64,000 bases of DNA, taken from NCBI RefSeq assembly GCF_024713945.1, contig NC_134681.1:4627501-4691500 (forward strand), given 5' to 3'. Source of the DNA: Dermatophagoides farinae. Lineage: Eukaryota; Arthropoda; Arachnida; Sarcoptiformes; Pyroglyphidae. Both the position numbers and the translations under genes were made by a program. Under the pieces are notes generated by a model, which saw nothing but the letters and a program-made list of their open reading frames with translations, did no database searches and was not told the origin of the DNA. Of the stretch, positions 35,153-49,660 are shown piece after piece (position 1 is the stretch's first letter; every line of letters begins with the position of its first letter).

Positions 35153-38100
35153 ATGTCACCACTGATAAATTTACCAATTACTGTATGTCGATTAATAATA
35201 TTCATTCAATTCCAACGATTTATTTTGGCCGATTGGGAATCCTGGTGGACATATGAAGGAATTTCCGGTAAGTGAAAACCAAAAAAAAAAATTCATCATT
35301 CATGAACATTGCAAAATACTCATGATGTAATGAAATGAAATGAATTTTTTTTCGTGAATGAACGCAAACACACACACAAAAAATGAAATGTTGATCTTGA
35401 TTTTTCCAAGAAATTTAAATGTGAGATTCACAATCGTACACACACACACACACATACACGAGTGGCACGATCAGAGAAAAAAAACGAAATTAAATCTTGA
35501 TTAAAACAACAACAACAACAAAAAATTTTTGTTTTTTTCATCAAAACTTTAATGGGCCAATCATACAAGATGATCAAATGATCACGATCAAATCAATATT
35601 TCTGATATGATGATTAACATATAATAATAATTCAATTCAAAAATTGATCTGATTGACTAAAGCCAAAAACAATTTTTTTGCCCAAAAACAATTAATTGGC
35701 TCAATTTGAAATGCCAATCAAAGGTTTGAAAACAAAACAAAACAAAACGAAACGAAATGAAATGAAATGAAACGAAATGAAATCACAAGATTGACATTGA
35801 TTTCAATGATCACGAATATTGATTTCATTTCATCTCATTTCATTCCATTTTTTTCAGTTTTGTTCAAAATGATAAAAAAAAGAAAAGTGAAATTTGAAGA
35901 AATCTGATAAACAACAAAAACAAAAATTGTCATGAAAAAAAAAATTTTTTGTTTTTTGTTTTTGATCTAATCAAATGAAAACAAAATGCATATATATATA
36001 TATGAACAACATTATCAATGGTTACCGATTGAACAGATGATGATGGTGATGATGATGATCATCGTTATCTTGTCAGATATACATTTAAATTAATGGATGA
36101 TGATCATTTTTTTTTGGATTTTTCAGTATCATCATTGGGCTAATCTCGTGATGTTGATTATTATTATTATTATTATTACAATCATATAATCATCGTGTGT
36201 GTGTATGTGTTTGTGCGTGTAAACACCTGAACAAAACCAAAAAAAAAAAAAAAAAAGTGGGAGAAGGAAAAAAAACTTCCGTTATAATCACTGTTGTTGT
36301 TGTTATTGTTGTCGACAAACGAACAAAAAAAAATTCAATGGATTTTTTTTACTTCATTTCCAAAACAATAGTGGTGAATCTGATGATGAATAAATCATCA
36401 TCATCATCATCATCATTGCATCGAAGTTTTTTTTTCTGCTGTAGCAAAAAAAAAAAAATCAATCGTGAAACATTTTCTGTGTCGTTGTCGTTGTTGTTGT
36501 TGTTGTTGTTGTTGTTCAACGTGGGCTGTTGTGGATAATCCTGTTGTTGTTCCGATTAAAATGATTATCAATACTTTTTCATTTATCCATTCACATACAT
36601 CGTGATTATCAAATTCTTGTATAGGAGAAACAAAAATTATGAGAATTTTTTTTCTGTCTTGTTTTCTTCATAAAATGATTTTCCATTTGTTAATCACATT
36701 TTTTTCCCTCCATTATGATTATGACTGCTTCTTAATCATCATCATCATCATCATTCATGTTTTATTTATTTGAGCTGGAAACAAAATAAGAAATATCTTT
36801 ATAAAAAAAAAACTAAAACTAAAACATGATAATAATCCGTATTTAATTAGCTTCTTAATTAGTTGTTAATAATTTTTTGTTGTTGTTGTTGTTGTTGTTA
36901 TTCAGTCAATCATTTTTAATGTAACACGTGCATATTTTGAATGATTTTAAAATGATGAAGCAAAATAAAATAAAAAAAAGAAATTAATTAAATGAAAATC
37001 AATTAATTAATCAAGATTAATAATCATCATCATCAATTGTTGACCAATTTTATTGATGAAAAAATAAATGAAACTTAATGAAAATATCAAATTCAATGTG
37101 TGAGAAATTTTTGTTTGTTTGTTCGTTTTTGTTCGTTTTTTTCATTGAAAGTTGATATTTTTTTTATTCGAGTCCCTTTATTTTATTTGGGAAATAATCC
37201 AGGTGTCAAATGTTCATAGTCTGTTGAGGAGAATTTTTTTTTTTGTTGGCAAAAATTTGATATTATAATTATATTACATGTATAATTAGCTTGATTCAAT
37301 ATTCAATATTCAAATTTCGATCAATTCTTTTTTTTTATTTTTGCCGAAATTATAACCTATAGGACCGGATTTTTGGGGCCGTCTAAATCCAAAATGGTCA
37401 CATTGTAGTAAAGGTCAAAGACAGTCACCAATTGATATTGATACATCGACATTATTATTTGATCCATATTTGGAACCAATAAAAATCAATGGTGATTATG
37501 TACGTGGACAATTGGTCAATACTGGTCGTGGTATTTCATTATTAGTGGATCGATCAACAACATCAAGCGGTGGTGATAAACATGTTACAATAAGTAATGG
37601 ACCATTCAGTTATCAATATACAGTATCAAATATAACATTACATTTTGGCCGTGAAAATGATCGTGGTTCTGAACATACGATTGATGGTAAACGTTTTCCA
37701 GGTGAATTACAATTATATGCATATAATTCACAATTATATTCAAATTGGTCGGAAGCAAAACGTGAACCAAATGGTTTAGTGGCTATATCAATATTTATAA
37801 TGGTTAGTGGACATCCAGGTGGACAAATGGTTACATCTAATGTAGGTGTTAATAATAATGATAATCATCATCAACATCATAATCAACATCATCATCATCA
37901 TCATCATCATCAGCAGCAGCAACAGCAGCCACCAAATGCAGCATTAAAACAGATAACTGGTCTTTTAAAAAATATAACCAAACGTGGCTTAAGCTATCAA
38001 ATTGAATCATTAAGTATAATGGATTTATTACCATCATCATGGAAACATTATGTTACATATGAAGGATCGATAACACAACCTGCATGTTATGAAACCGTAC

Positions 38101-40108
38101 AATGGGTCATATTAAATAGGCCAATTTATCTATCATCATATCAATTTCATATGTTAAGACATTCATTAAAAGGTGATGGCCATCAGGATAATTTTCGTCC
38201 AACACAGCCACGTAATAAACGATCAATACGTTGTAATATTGTATATGAAAATATTGGTGGCACTGGTGATGATGGTAATCATCATCATTCATCGAATACG
38301 ATGATTTCAAATGATATTCAACAGGTAAGATAAAAATGAATTTTTTTGTTTGTTTGTTTTTCATAACAAAAAAAAAGAAGAAAAAAGAAAAATTAGCTCA
38401 TTATAATCTTGAGACATTTTTTCAGATGAAAACAATGAGAAAAATATTTCATTTTCATTTAAATTTACGAAAAAAAAACCAGGATACATTGTGTCTAAGA
38501 TGTGTGTGTGTGTGTGTATGTTTTTAAATCATCATCATTTACTTATTCTTGTTTCCTTGTAATTAAGCTCATTTAATTAACAATTTAACAAAATACACAA
38601 TGATTGTGGAATGTGATTATGGAATCTTATCACTCACACATAAACACACACAATCATCTATTATCTATTCTAGAGCGTTTTTTTGCATTTTTTTTTCATT
38701 ACACAAGTAATCAAAACAAAGACAAATAATAATAATTGTCGTTATCCGGTTCATTCATGAGATGAATGGATGGATGAACAATGTTTTTTTTTGTTTCTGT
38801 TCATCCAAAAAAAAAAAAAAAAAAACGAGAGAAAATGAGAGATCGACAACAATCTATATAGAAACAACAACAACAACAACAGCAGCAGCAGCGACAACAG
38901 CGACAATAACATCACCATAGTAGAGTATTTTTTTTTTTTAATGAAGTTCCAATTAAATGATACGTAAAATGACTTTTTCTTTACACACAAAAACATTCAT
39001 TCTGTGATTACATCATTTAATTCTATACAAAACACGAATATTGTGATATTTTATAAACAATTTCTATTCAAGGGGTAATGATCATCATCATCATCATCAT
39101 CATCTATTAAATAGATTCTGTATGGAACAAATAATGGAATTGGATTTGAGAATGACAAACCTCACAAACACATACGCACACACACACACACAAAACACGA
39201 ATACACGAATTTCAGTGTCTCAAGTGTTTTTTTTCTTCACTTTTCACATTTAAAATTAGATTTACCCCTTTTTCCATTGCCATCGACATTTGTATGGAAA
39301 AAAATTGTTATAAATTCCATTAAATTTTTCAAATTATCTTTTCTATTTTTTTTCCATTTATAATGAAATGAAATCCAATTATAGAAACAACGAAAACGAT
39401 CATCATCATCATCGTCATTAAACAATCAGGAATTAAATCGTATGGCTGATCATCATCATCATCATCATATGGATAATAATGGAACAAATGAATCAAACCT
39501 TGAATTTGATCATAAATCACAAACAAACAAATGGCAAACAATTAAAATAAAACGTGAAAAACAAAATTCATTTGTCAACCATGATTCGGATTATGATGAT
39601 AATCATAATGTTAATGTTGAATACAATGTTCAAAAATTATCATCATCAACAGACATGGATTCAAACAACAACAACAATGATGATGATGATGATGTTGATG
39701 ATAATGTAATCGATAATAATAATCAAATCAATCAATTTGCAGCCAATTTATTGGCAGTTAAAGATGAAAAATTTTGTTTACCCGATCAGCTTCGTCTTTA
39801 TGGTTATAGAGGTTTGTATACAAATCATACCATTAGGTATATGAAATATTTATTGTCAAATGTCAAACTAAAAAAAAAACATTAAATGTCATCATCATCA
39901 TCATCATCATTATGAATAAAACTACAAGGAATCAAATGCAAAAAAAAAGAACAAAATGGCAAGGACACATTTTTATATATTTTTTTCCCAGTAAAAAAAA
40001 AAAAAGAAAAAAAATTAATTCATTCAAGGTGATGGATGTGATGATCGTTATTTGTGGAAGGTTTTTTGTTTATTTTTTTTTATTGCCATCTCATTCACCA
40101 CATTGTAA
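35153..40108 (+). CDS. Carbonic anhydrase-related protein, CA10/CA11 type (CARP), catalytically dead
   Basis: Exons 35153-35267, 37363-38324, 39385-39811 and 40029-40108 keep phase and give 527 residues. Exon 1 encodes a likely signal peptide (VCRLIIFIQFQRFILA) and then DWESWWTYEGISG, the start of the mature CARP domain. Exon 2 carries PDFWGRLNP, GQRQSPIDI, ITLHFG, GSEHTIDGKRFPGELQL, PNGLVAISIFI, CYETVQWVILNRPIY and DNFRPTQPRNKRSIRCNI. Of the three zinc-binding His residues only H132 remains; the others are T130 and Q155, so no CO2 hydration is expected. A His/Gln-rich insertion lies near 37850-37935. Exon 3 is Asn/Asp-rich. The last exon ends in a hydrophobic tail (VFCLFFFIAISFTTL) that could be a membrane or GPI anchor. 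Vertebrate CA10/CA11 are secreted neurexin ligands. Without the last splice the frame ends at 39885. Confidence 0.85.
35268..37362 (+). other. CARP intron 1
   Basis: 2.1 kb between GTAAGT at 35268 and CCTATAG at 37362. It is AT-rich with (AT)n, (CAT)n, (GTT)n and AAACG/AAATG-type pentamer repeats near 35745-35785. No exon was recognised. Confidence 0.75.
38325..39384 (+). other. CARP intron 2
   Basis: 1.06 kb between GTAAGA at 38325 and AATTATAG at 39384. It contains poly-A, (CA)n and (CAT)n tracts. No exon was seen. Confidence 0.75.
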
Positions 40109-43100
40109 TAGATTCATTAGGCTATATATAAGTTTAGCATTGAAAAATAACCGTTGGTGACAATGAGCAAAAAAATTATGATGATGATGATGATGATTAT
40201 CAGGTTTTGAATAGACAATAATAATAATAAAATGATTGAAATTTCATAATCTAAATACAGCTAAATTAACAAACTTTTTTTTCTGTTTTTTTCATGTGTT
40301 TTCTATCCTGATCCATTTGGATTCCCATTTTTTTTTCATTTAGCCAATCCAAAAATGATTCAAGATGAATTTTGAGCAACCGATCACCATTGAATCATCA
40401 TGATGATGATCATCATCATTATTATTATTGAGTATTGAATTGTATTTATATGAATCGTTCATTTTTTTTTCTTTTTGTTCAATTTAATACTGTAATAAAA
40501 TGAAATTAAAATCCAGTGGTAAAAAAAAAGAAATCAAAATGCAATTTTTTTTTTCATTGGTTTCCAATACCCCCCTGCTCCGTTCTCGCACACCAGACTC
40601 AGAAAAACATTGACAATTTCAATTCAATTAAATTGTTATTGAAATTGAATTTTTTTTTTTTTTTTTTTGGTGGTGGTAATAAAAATCCAATTTTATTTTC
40701 GCGGTAAATCGTAAGAATCAAAAAAAAAAATAAAATAAAAAAATAAAATAAATTTAATTACAATCGATTACATCCATATCATTTTATTGAAATTCGAATC
40801 ATAATTCAAACTTGTCCGTTATAATTATCATTATATATATTATTGATGATGTATTGATGATCAATTAACAATTTGGATCAATTTTTTTTCCTTCCTTCAT
40901 CACAATTCAAACCGTGATTATACAATCAATTGTTAAATGTTATCGAGATAATAGTTGACTACAGAATGGAAATATCAATTTGTTTTTTGTTTCTATTTCC
41001 ATTTATTATCACATGTATAATAATAAAGAAGCAAAATTTTTTTTTTGTTACTTGTATGGCTAGCCAATAATACAAACGATATTTCGATTAGGTGACAAGT
41101 TTGATTATCGTTTTTTCATAGCAAGAAAAATCATACAAAAATAGCTTATTGATAAGTAAGTGATTACAATTACTGTTGATGTGCGCGGGTGTGTGCTGGT
41201 ATATATGGGTCTAAATTTGTTTCCAAAAAAAAAACCATTGTGAACAAAATAGAGTGAAAGAGAAATGAAAAAAACAATTCCAAAGTATAATAAATCAGTC
41301 CGATTTGTTATCGCTGTTGTTTGTATTGTGTGTGTGTGTGATTTTGCAGTAGTGCAAAAAACAATCGATTTATACTATACTAATAGTGATTTTGATTCTG
41401 ATTCTGATTCTGATGACGACGATGGTGGACGTGTTTATGGGTTTCAATTTATTATATGAAAAAGAAAAAAATAAATAAATAAATATAGATTTGATCAACC
41501 AAACAACTTGACTTTTTTTTTCTCGGGGTCATTTTTTTACAGAATTGGACACTATATATATAATCGAGTCGATGGCTAAACTAATGATAATGATGATGAT
41601 TATTGGCCACTATTATCGTATGGAATTATTTTGCTTTTGCAAAAGTTTTATTTATTTTTGTTTATATTATTATTATAATGTGATTGCAATCTGTTGTTTG
41701 TTTTCAGTAATCAGTGAACAAAAAAAAACAGCAAGATTTTTCACAATCATGATTATAATAATCCAGCTAGAATATTAAAAAAAAATCTGGTCAATATTAT
41801 TGAATTTGATATAAAAAAAAATGATGAAATTTTTTTTTTTATTTTTTGCTTGTAATTTGTCATTATTTATTTATTTTCATTTTTTTTTGCATATTCAATT
41901 CAGTTAACCAATGGTATGGGCATCTGAATTTTTTTCGTCGTCGTCATTATTGTCTCTGTTGTTTATTGTTGTTGTTGTTGTTGTTGGTAATTTATCATCA
42001 AAATGCCAGCACCAGTGGTGGTGGTGGTGGTGACAATTTTTGTTGTTTTTTTTTTGTTTTCATTCCGTTGATATTCTTTATTTTGTTCACATAATAATAT
42101 CATGTTTATGTAATTTGATTTTTTTTTATATTCGCTGCTTCTTAATTCTATATATCATGAATTTTGTTTTGGGTTACACATGTCATACACATCATCATCA
42201 CTGTTGTTGTTGTTGTTGTTTTCTGAATATTTAATAGAAAACGGACATTTTTTTCGTTTGTGTAGGTCCTGGTTAGTTCGTGAATTTTTTTTTTTTTTGC
42301 AGATTACAAATTCCATGTTTCATTTTCCATTTATATTTGTTTATTCATTCATAAATTTTTATCATTTTCATATATGAATATACAGGTAAAATAATAATAA
42401 TAAAAATGAATGAAAACAATAATAAATCGAATGAATTGTGAATTGAGTCTTTTGTTCAACGTATGCTTTTGGCTGTGTGTGTGTGTGTGTGTGTGTGTAG
42501 GTGTAATTGTTCTTTAGAATTTGATATCGGTGAAATTGTTGTTGAAAGCAGAATTTTCATATTAATACGAATGACATATGATTCCAGAAACGTTTTTGTT
42601 TTTTTTTTTTTTTTTTTTTTTTTGAACACGTACAACATTATATTACCGTTGTGGTAATTTTGTTTTTCCTCTGCAAATATTTTTATTATTATTCATATTC
42701 AGACTGTTGTTGTTGTTTTTTTGCATTTCATTCAAATAAATATTGGAGGAAAAGTTTTCCAATTCTTTTACTTCATATATGAATATAGATTTCTTGTGAT
42801 CACGGGTGAATAATCCAATGATATTTTCGGTCAAAGTGGATCAATGAGAGAAAAGAAAATGGAAAATTTTTTTTTATCAAAGAAACAAAACGTACAAATT
42901 AGCTACAAATAATGTCGTCCATTCAATTGTGAACAAAATAAATTCTGAATGTATGAAAGAATGTTCAAGATGATGATAAAAAAAAATCGAAAGATTAGTT
43001 AGATGCTGCACAAACAACAACGACTGGAACAAAAAAAAAAGTTCCAAGTCCAGTCAAAGGATTTCTTCTTCTTTTGCTTTTTCTTTTGTTTTGTTCCAGA

Positions 43101-43175
43101 AGCTGGATTACAAATCGATTTTATCATTGTGATTTTGGGAAAAAAAAGTGTAGAGAATAAGATGACAACAACGGT

Positions 43176-43206
<31 letters not shown>

Positions 43207-43949
43207 ATCAGTGTGAATCGATGAGGATCAATTTGTTTCAAATTTTCCAAGATTGCATTAAGATTGTGATTGTCGATAGTTGCCAATGTCGATGTCGATG
43301 TCGATGATGATGATAATTGCCCTTTTTTTGCTGTTTGTTTCTACTATGCTACACTTGATAATCACACACACACACACACAAATCCTTTTTTTTATTTTAC
43401 CATTGTTCTGCATCAATAAGTGTTGATAATATTGATGCAGAATGAAATGAAATGAGATCATTTCAAATACTATCAAATCCTATCAAAAAGTGATCAATCA
43501 ATTCATTGAGCGAAAAAAAAACGAACGAAACTACATTAAATTATTAAACAAACAAACGGAGAAAATAAAAACGCCAAGAGAATAAAAGATACGGAAGAAA
43601 TGTTCTGATTTTTTTTCTCACTATTTGCATAACAAATCATTGTCTGGATTGACATAATGATGATAATGATGATGATATGAGCAATTAAGTCATTTAATTT
43701 TTCTGATCACGATGATAATGATGCTATGATCTGATATGATTCGAATTCATTATATTAGTATACTACGTTAAATTAAAACACGTGTGTGTGTGTGTGTGTG
43801 TGCATGTGGATTGTTTTTTTATTTGGCACCTATTATCACCTATTTTCATTATTAATGTCATAAGATAATTCTGTGATCAAACAACAATCAAATTGGATCT
43901 ATTCGAATATATATATGGTTATTGTTACAACAACCACCCAAAACCTAAA

Positions 43950-43980
<31 letters not shown>

Positions 43981-46900
43981 TTAGGGACTTAATCCCACAA
44001 GGATTATGTTATTTGTCCTGACTGATACAACGGTGACATTTACCACACCCATTGATTACATTTTATAATAATAATCAATATATATATAACAAATTGAAAA
44101 TAAAAAACAAACACCTGCTCCTATAAATGTCAACGGAGAAACCGTCATCATCATCAATATTGAATCATTTTTTTTGTTGTTGTTGTTGTTGAAAATGTAC
44201 ATAGGCTACCCTCTATCGATTGGAAATTGAATGAATGATGATAATAATAAATTTTTTTTTCTGTTTGTCACACAAACAAACATATGTGATATGTGTATCA
44301 TCATCAGATGGAAAGAAAAAAACTTTGCACTGTCATGACTTTTTTTTACAATCAAATGAAAAGACAAAACACAAAAATCAAAAGATTTATTAATTCCACG
44401 TTCCACATCAATATACATTTATACCACGTGGACGCTAGAGAAGTAAAAAAGAAAAAAAGAAAAAAATTTGCATAAATCCAATTTTTGTTTTGTTTTGTTT
44501 GCATATTTGTTGTTGTTATCAATTGACGACCACAATGTTGAAAAATGAATGAACAAAAAAAACAAAATTGAATGAAACACAAAAAGATTAAGTTTTAAGC
44601 TATGATCTTTTCATTTTATCATTATCATCATCATCATCATCATCATCATCCATTCGAAAGAAACACAAAACACATTGCAATGTTTGACGAAACAAAACAA
44701 AACAAAAAAAATCATTTTAATTTGCATAATAAAACTTTGATGAACAATCATTCCAAGGGTAATAATGTAAATCTTTTTTTTTTTTTTTTTTTGCTGTAGA
44801 AAATGCTGAAAAACAAAAACGAAAAAAAAAATTCACAATCATTATCATCATAAACATCATCATCATCATGATGATAAAGATCAACATTAATCTGACTGAG
44901 TCATCATAATCATCATCAGAATCATTTATAATGTGATTGTTTCATTGATGTAAATGGTGTAATGTTGGTGGTGGTTAGTGGTATTATATGGTCACTCCAT
45001 AAATGATCACACATATATATATAAAGTCTATTCATGCAAATAAGAAAAAATTTTTTTTTCCTCTTGTTTTTGTTTTCATTAATGTGTAGTAGTAGCCTTA
45101 AAATTGATGATGATTGACATGATGATGATGATGATGATGATGAAAAACATTGACCAAAATCATCATCATCATCATCATCATCGTCGTCGTTATTAACATT
45201 ATCCATTCAGAATTATTATTTCACAAACATTTTAGGATTTAATAAATACAAAAAGTTCAAAGTGAAAACAAAACAAAACAAAACAAAACAACGAATATAA
45301 TCAATGTTTGACCATTAAATAATATATATATATTAGATATAAATCATTTTCATTTTTTTTTCTTCTTATTTTGATTTGTTAATCCGATTACCAGATTGAA
45401 GGATACATATATATCTGTATATAAATGACAATCTTATAATCGATCCATATATATTTATCATAATTTAATCACGAACATTTTTTTATATAATCTTCATATT
45501 CACTATCAATCTATTCACAATAATAATGATGATGATGATGATAATGATGACACATGTGAAAATTTTCATTTTTTTTCTTGTTTTACTTCCGCAAATGAAA
45601 ATTGTAGAAAAATATGTATCAACGATATAGAAAAATGAATGAATGAATGAATGAATGAAAAAATATTGAATGAAAATCAATAATTTTTGATTTGTTTTTG
45701 ACAATTGATTTTTTTTAAAGAAAATCCGATTAATACATGAATGAATTAGGTTCCATTCAATAGAATTAATAAAATCATTCATTCTTTTGATGTATCGATT
45801 GCTGTTTGTATTATTCTAAACTAATCAATCAATCATTCAATTCAATTGATCGATTGATTGATTGATTGATTGATTGAAACTTTGAATTAAAATAATAATG
45901 AATATGAAATGTCAAATTCTTTAATCCATTGATGATGATGCGATTATGGGGAAATGGGGGGAAAAAAAATTTACATTTATCACCTTGATGGTCTAGTCAT
46001 CATCGAACACCTAAATCGATTGTATCGAATATAACATAACAACACAATAGATTATTGTGTACTTGTGTGCGTGTGTGTAAATATGTGAAAAAAAAATTAT
46101 TTACCATAAACAGCAATGATGATGATGATGACGTGCATTGTTTGTTTCGAAACCCTTTAGGGAAAACAAAAACCGTGCACGTGTTTTGTATTTTGTTTGT
46201 TTGTTTGTTTTTGTTCATTTCCATTGTTTTATTATGACTAAATCTAGTATATATACTTCAATTAAGATTGATTCGTGATTTCCAGTTTTATTCCATGATT
46301 TTTTTTTGTTCATTTCTTGACTTTTTCTCACTGTTTGTTTGTTTGTTTTTTTTGTGGCATCATATAATAAACAAAAATCACAATGTTCAATATGATTCAT
46401 ACATACACCATTCTTTTGGAAACATTTTAGTGTAACAAAAAAAAACTAATCATTTTAATCACACTTGGAAAAATGATGCTTACCATAAACACTTTTACAT
46501 TATCACACACACAAACAAACAAGCAAACAATGATGATGGCGGTGGTGGCCATTATTTTATCATTTATAAATGCCACATAATCATCAAAAAAAAAAAAAAA
46601 AAAAAATAATGACTAAACATAATCATGGATGAGACCAAAAAAAAAAATGAATATTACCTACAACTATCATTTACAAACAAACACACACACACACATACAC
46701 AAATGACATGACACATGGATTGGTTATGTGTGATATGTGTGACATATGAATGAAATAATGACCAGACCAATAAGTTATGAATTTTTTTTCTTTTTTGTTT
46801 TTTTTTTTTTTTTTGAGCAAATAAAATTCATTTCAACATCATCATACGGATCCAATATTGTGATGTATTTATTATTATTATTATTATCATCATTTTTTTT

Positions 46901-46995
46901 CTGTAATTTCCAAAAAAAAAAAAAAAATAAATAAACAAAATTTCATAGACAACAATAGATTTGTTTCATTTTTTGTTCGTTGATTTCACAGTATC

Positions 46996-46996
46996 C

Positions 46997-47025
<29 letters not shown>
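46996..47025. repeat. (AT)n microsatellite
   Basis: About 14 perfect AT dinucleotides. Confidence 0.9.
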
Positions 47026-47029
<4 letters not shown>

Positions 47030-47567
47030 AATAATGTAATGTACCAAACAGGGAGAAAAAACAATTAACAATCATAAAATAATCTTTCTCCCCCTATTGG
47101 CTAGGATTGACCTTCTGTGGAGAAATGTTTTTTTCTGTGAAACACCAACACACACACACACACAGAGAGAGAGAGATGGAGAAAATTACGAAAACAATAA
47201 CAACAACAAGTGACAATGGAAAAATACAATCGTTCCTAGAGTATTTGAAATCATCATCGTAAATGATGATCATCGTTTATAATTGTCAGTGAGCATTTTT
47301 TTTTTAATTTTATTATGCTACTAATTTTTGGTCCAGTAATCTACAGAAGATATTTATGCTCAATTGGAAAAAAAAATTTACATTTCATTTCATTTTTGCG
47401 TTGTTTTCAAATGTAAAATATGTATTTAAGAATTAAATCACACAAGATCAAGTTTTTATCATTTTTTTTCCCTAATACACTAAAAAAACATGGACAATTA
47501 GCTTTGAACTTGTTGTTGTTTTTGTTGTATAGTTGGAACACATTTTGGATTCAGAAGCATCAATTTT

Positions 47568-47599
<32 letters not shown>

Positions 47600-47665
47600 C
47601 CAGTATCATTTTCATTTTCAACAAAAAGATGAAAAAAAATTCAAATATGATGACCATGTATAAAT

Positions 47666-47666
<1 letters not shown>

Positions 47667-47706
<40 letters not shown>
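47667..47706. repeat. (GT)n microsatellite
   Basis: About 20 perfect GT units. Confidence 0.9.
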
Positions 47707-47707
<1 letters not shown>

Positions 47708-49186
47708 CTTTGAAATAGTTAGTTTTTTTTTGATGTGAATTTTTTTTTGTTCTTTTTTTTGATTTTACTTCTCTAATCCAGTCAAAAAATTATACGTGAT
47801 TGGCCAAAATAGCCAAGAGAACAACAACAACAACAACAAAAAACGATGGACAATCATTGTTCCTTATGTCGTCTTTACCTTTCTACGTATTACCTGGGTA
47901 TAATAATATAATAATAATAATCGTTTGATCACGAGAAAAACGATTATTCGATTGATATCATCATTATCATCATCATCACATCATCATCATCATCATCATA
48001 AATTGTACAGTGATTTTTTTCTCTATAAATGAAAGAAAAATAAGATGTCTATATAATAGCTCTATATGATGATGTGATATTTATGGCCTCATCATCATCA
48101 TCATCATCTTTATTTTTTCATTCATTCATGGTCAATATATTAGTGTTTATAAAATAATAAAATAATGATGATGGTGATGGTACCATTCATGGATTCAAAT
48201 GATTTGTTCCGTGATACAATAATAGTACATACACACACACACAATTGATCCAATTCCTTTATATATTCAATATTTATATTCATTATTTCTATTCAATTGA
48301 AATACTTTTTCTTCTCTTCATCAACACACACACACAAGTTATAGTCGAGCCCTTAATCAAATTTTTTTTTTCAATGTCAACATTGAAATATCGATACATT
48401 TTTTTTTCTTCTGTCTTTTGCTTTTGTATTTTATTTAATTTCACCAGTGATGATAATGATGATGATGATGATGAAACAAATGATCGATCATGTTCATGTC
48501 AAAGAATAATCATCATCAACGTTGTTGTTGATGATTATCATCGTCATCATTATTGGATTAGAAAACAATATGATGATCTTGAAGAATAATGATTATATAT
48601 TGATGATGATCTCGAACATGGATATGAAACATACTTAAGGTGATATTTGTAATATAGTTCAAACTTGATTTATCAATCATTTGATTGTTTTTTTTCTGTT
48701 TTGTTTTTGTTTTGTTTTGACGCCATCATCTAATCATCACTTATGAACAAAATGATGGTCACCATCAAACAACAACAGGTATAATCACATCATCATCATC
48801 ATATATAGACCAATAAATTGTTTCAAATGTGGTCGATTCATCATCATCATCATCAGAGACTATGTGGTCAATTGTCCAATTTTTTTTCTCTTTTGTTTTT
48901 TTTCTCATTCAATCATCAAGTCTGTTTTTCGTTTTTTTTTTAATTGTGATCGATGGTGCATGGTCATCCATCACCTTTACCATCATCATCATCATTATTA
49001 TAAATTTTGATTTATGTGGAAAAATTGTCGCTTAAAATTTTTTTTTTATCATCCTCTCTAATAAGAAATGGAATGGAACAATTTTGTACGAAATTTGCAT
49101 AAACTTTTTAAGCAAAAAAAAAAAGAAAAAAATTTCAGAACGTGAATGGATGATATGTAAATTTTTTTTTATTTTGCATCTTTACT

Positions 49187-49660
49187 ATTAGGATTGGGAA
49201 AAAGTCGTGTCGTTTTTGTGTATAACATTTTTGAAATGACTGCTCCAAAAATTTGGTTAATGTTTTGACCTCGTATATGACCTTGATTTATTCTTTGATA
49301 ATCAGACTTTAATTCAAAAATAAATTTTTTCCAACTTTGTCCACCGGAAGAGGTGGCCGGCCTCTGGTAGTGGACACATCAAAATTCGAAATTTTAGCCA
49401 TTTTTGTTTTTTGCCCGTGGTGACCCCGACCAAAGAGGTAATGGTCACCTGACCACTCAATGGAAATTCCACATGTCCTAGGAGTTGAAAAAAATTATGA
49501 GCGTAATTTTTCCGCAACTCATTTTTTTTAGAGAGCGGGTCAAAATCCGGCCGGCCGCTATCAACCACTGTGTTATTCCGCCATAGGAAAAATATGCTTC
49601 AAAATGAAATTTTTTAAAAATTTTGATCAATTATCAAACGACACGTTTTCCGCTAACCAA
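49187..49660. mobile_element. Possible mariner-like MITE, about 475 bp
   Basis: The left end (49187-49220) reads TTAGGATTGGGAAAAAGTCG and then TGTCGTTTTT. The right end (49633-49660), read on the minus strand, gives GGTTAGCGGAAAACGTGTCG and then TTTGAT. The two are imperfect inverted repeats sharing GTGTCGTTT at matching distance. The interior is GC-richer (GGTGGCCGGCCTCTGG, CCGGCCGGCCG) and free of microsatellites, unlike its surroundings. There is no transposase signature; the open minus frame 49314-49568 is not recognised. The left-end word resembles mariner termini. Confidence 0.45.

Noticed and set aside
39912-40160. 82-codon plus-strand frame
   Set aside because: It is in a different phase from the CARP exon at 40029-40108, which splices in phase and continues GYRGDGCDDRYLWK.
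41265-41459. 64-codon frame with a hydrophobic start and Asp/Ser repeats
   Set aside because: It consists of (TG)n and GATTCT/GATGAC repeats, with no splice context and no family signature.
48245-48589. 114-codon frame with an acidic block and a CSC motif
   Set aside because: The composition comes from (GAT)n repeats, and there is nothing recognisable on either side.
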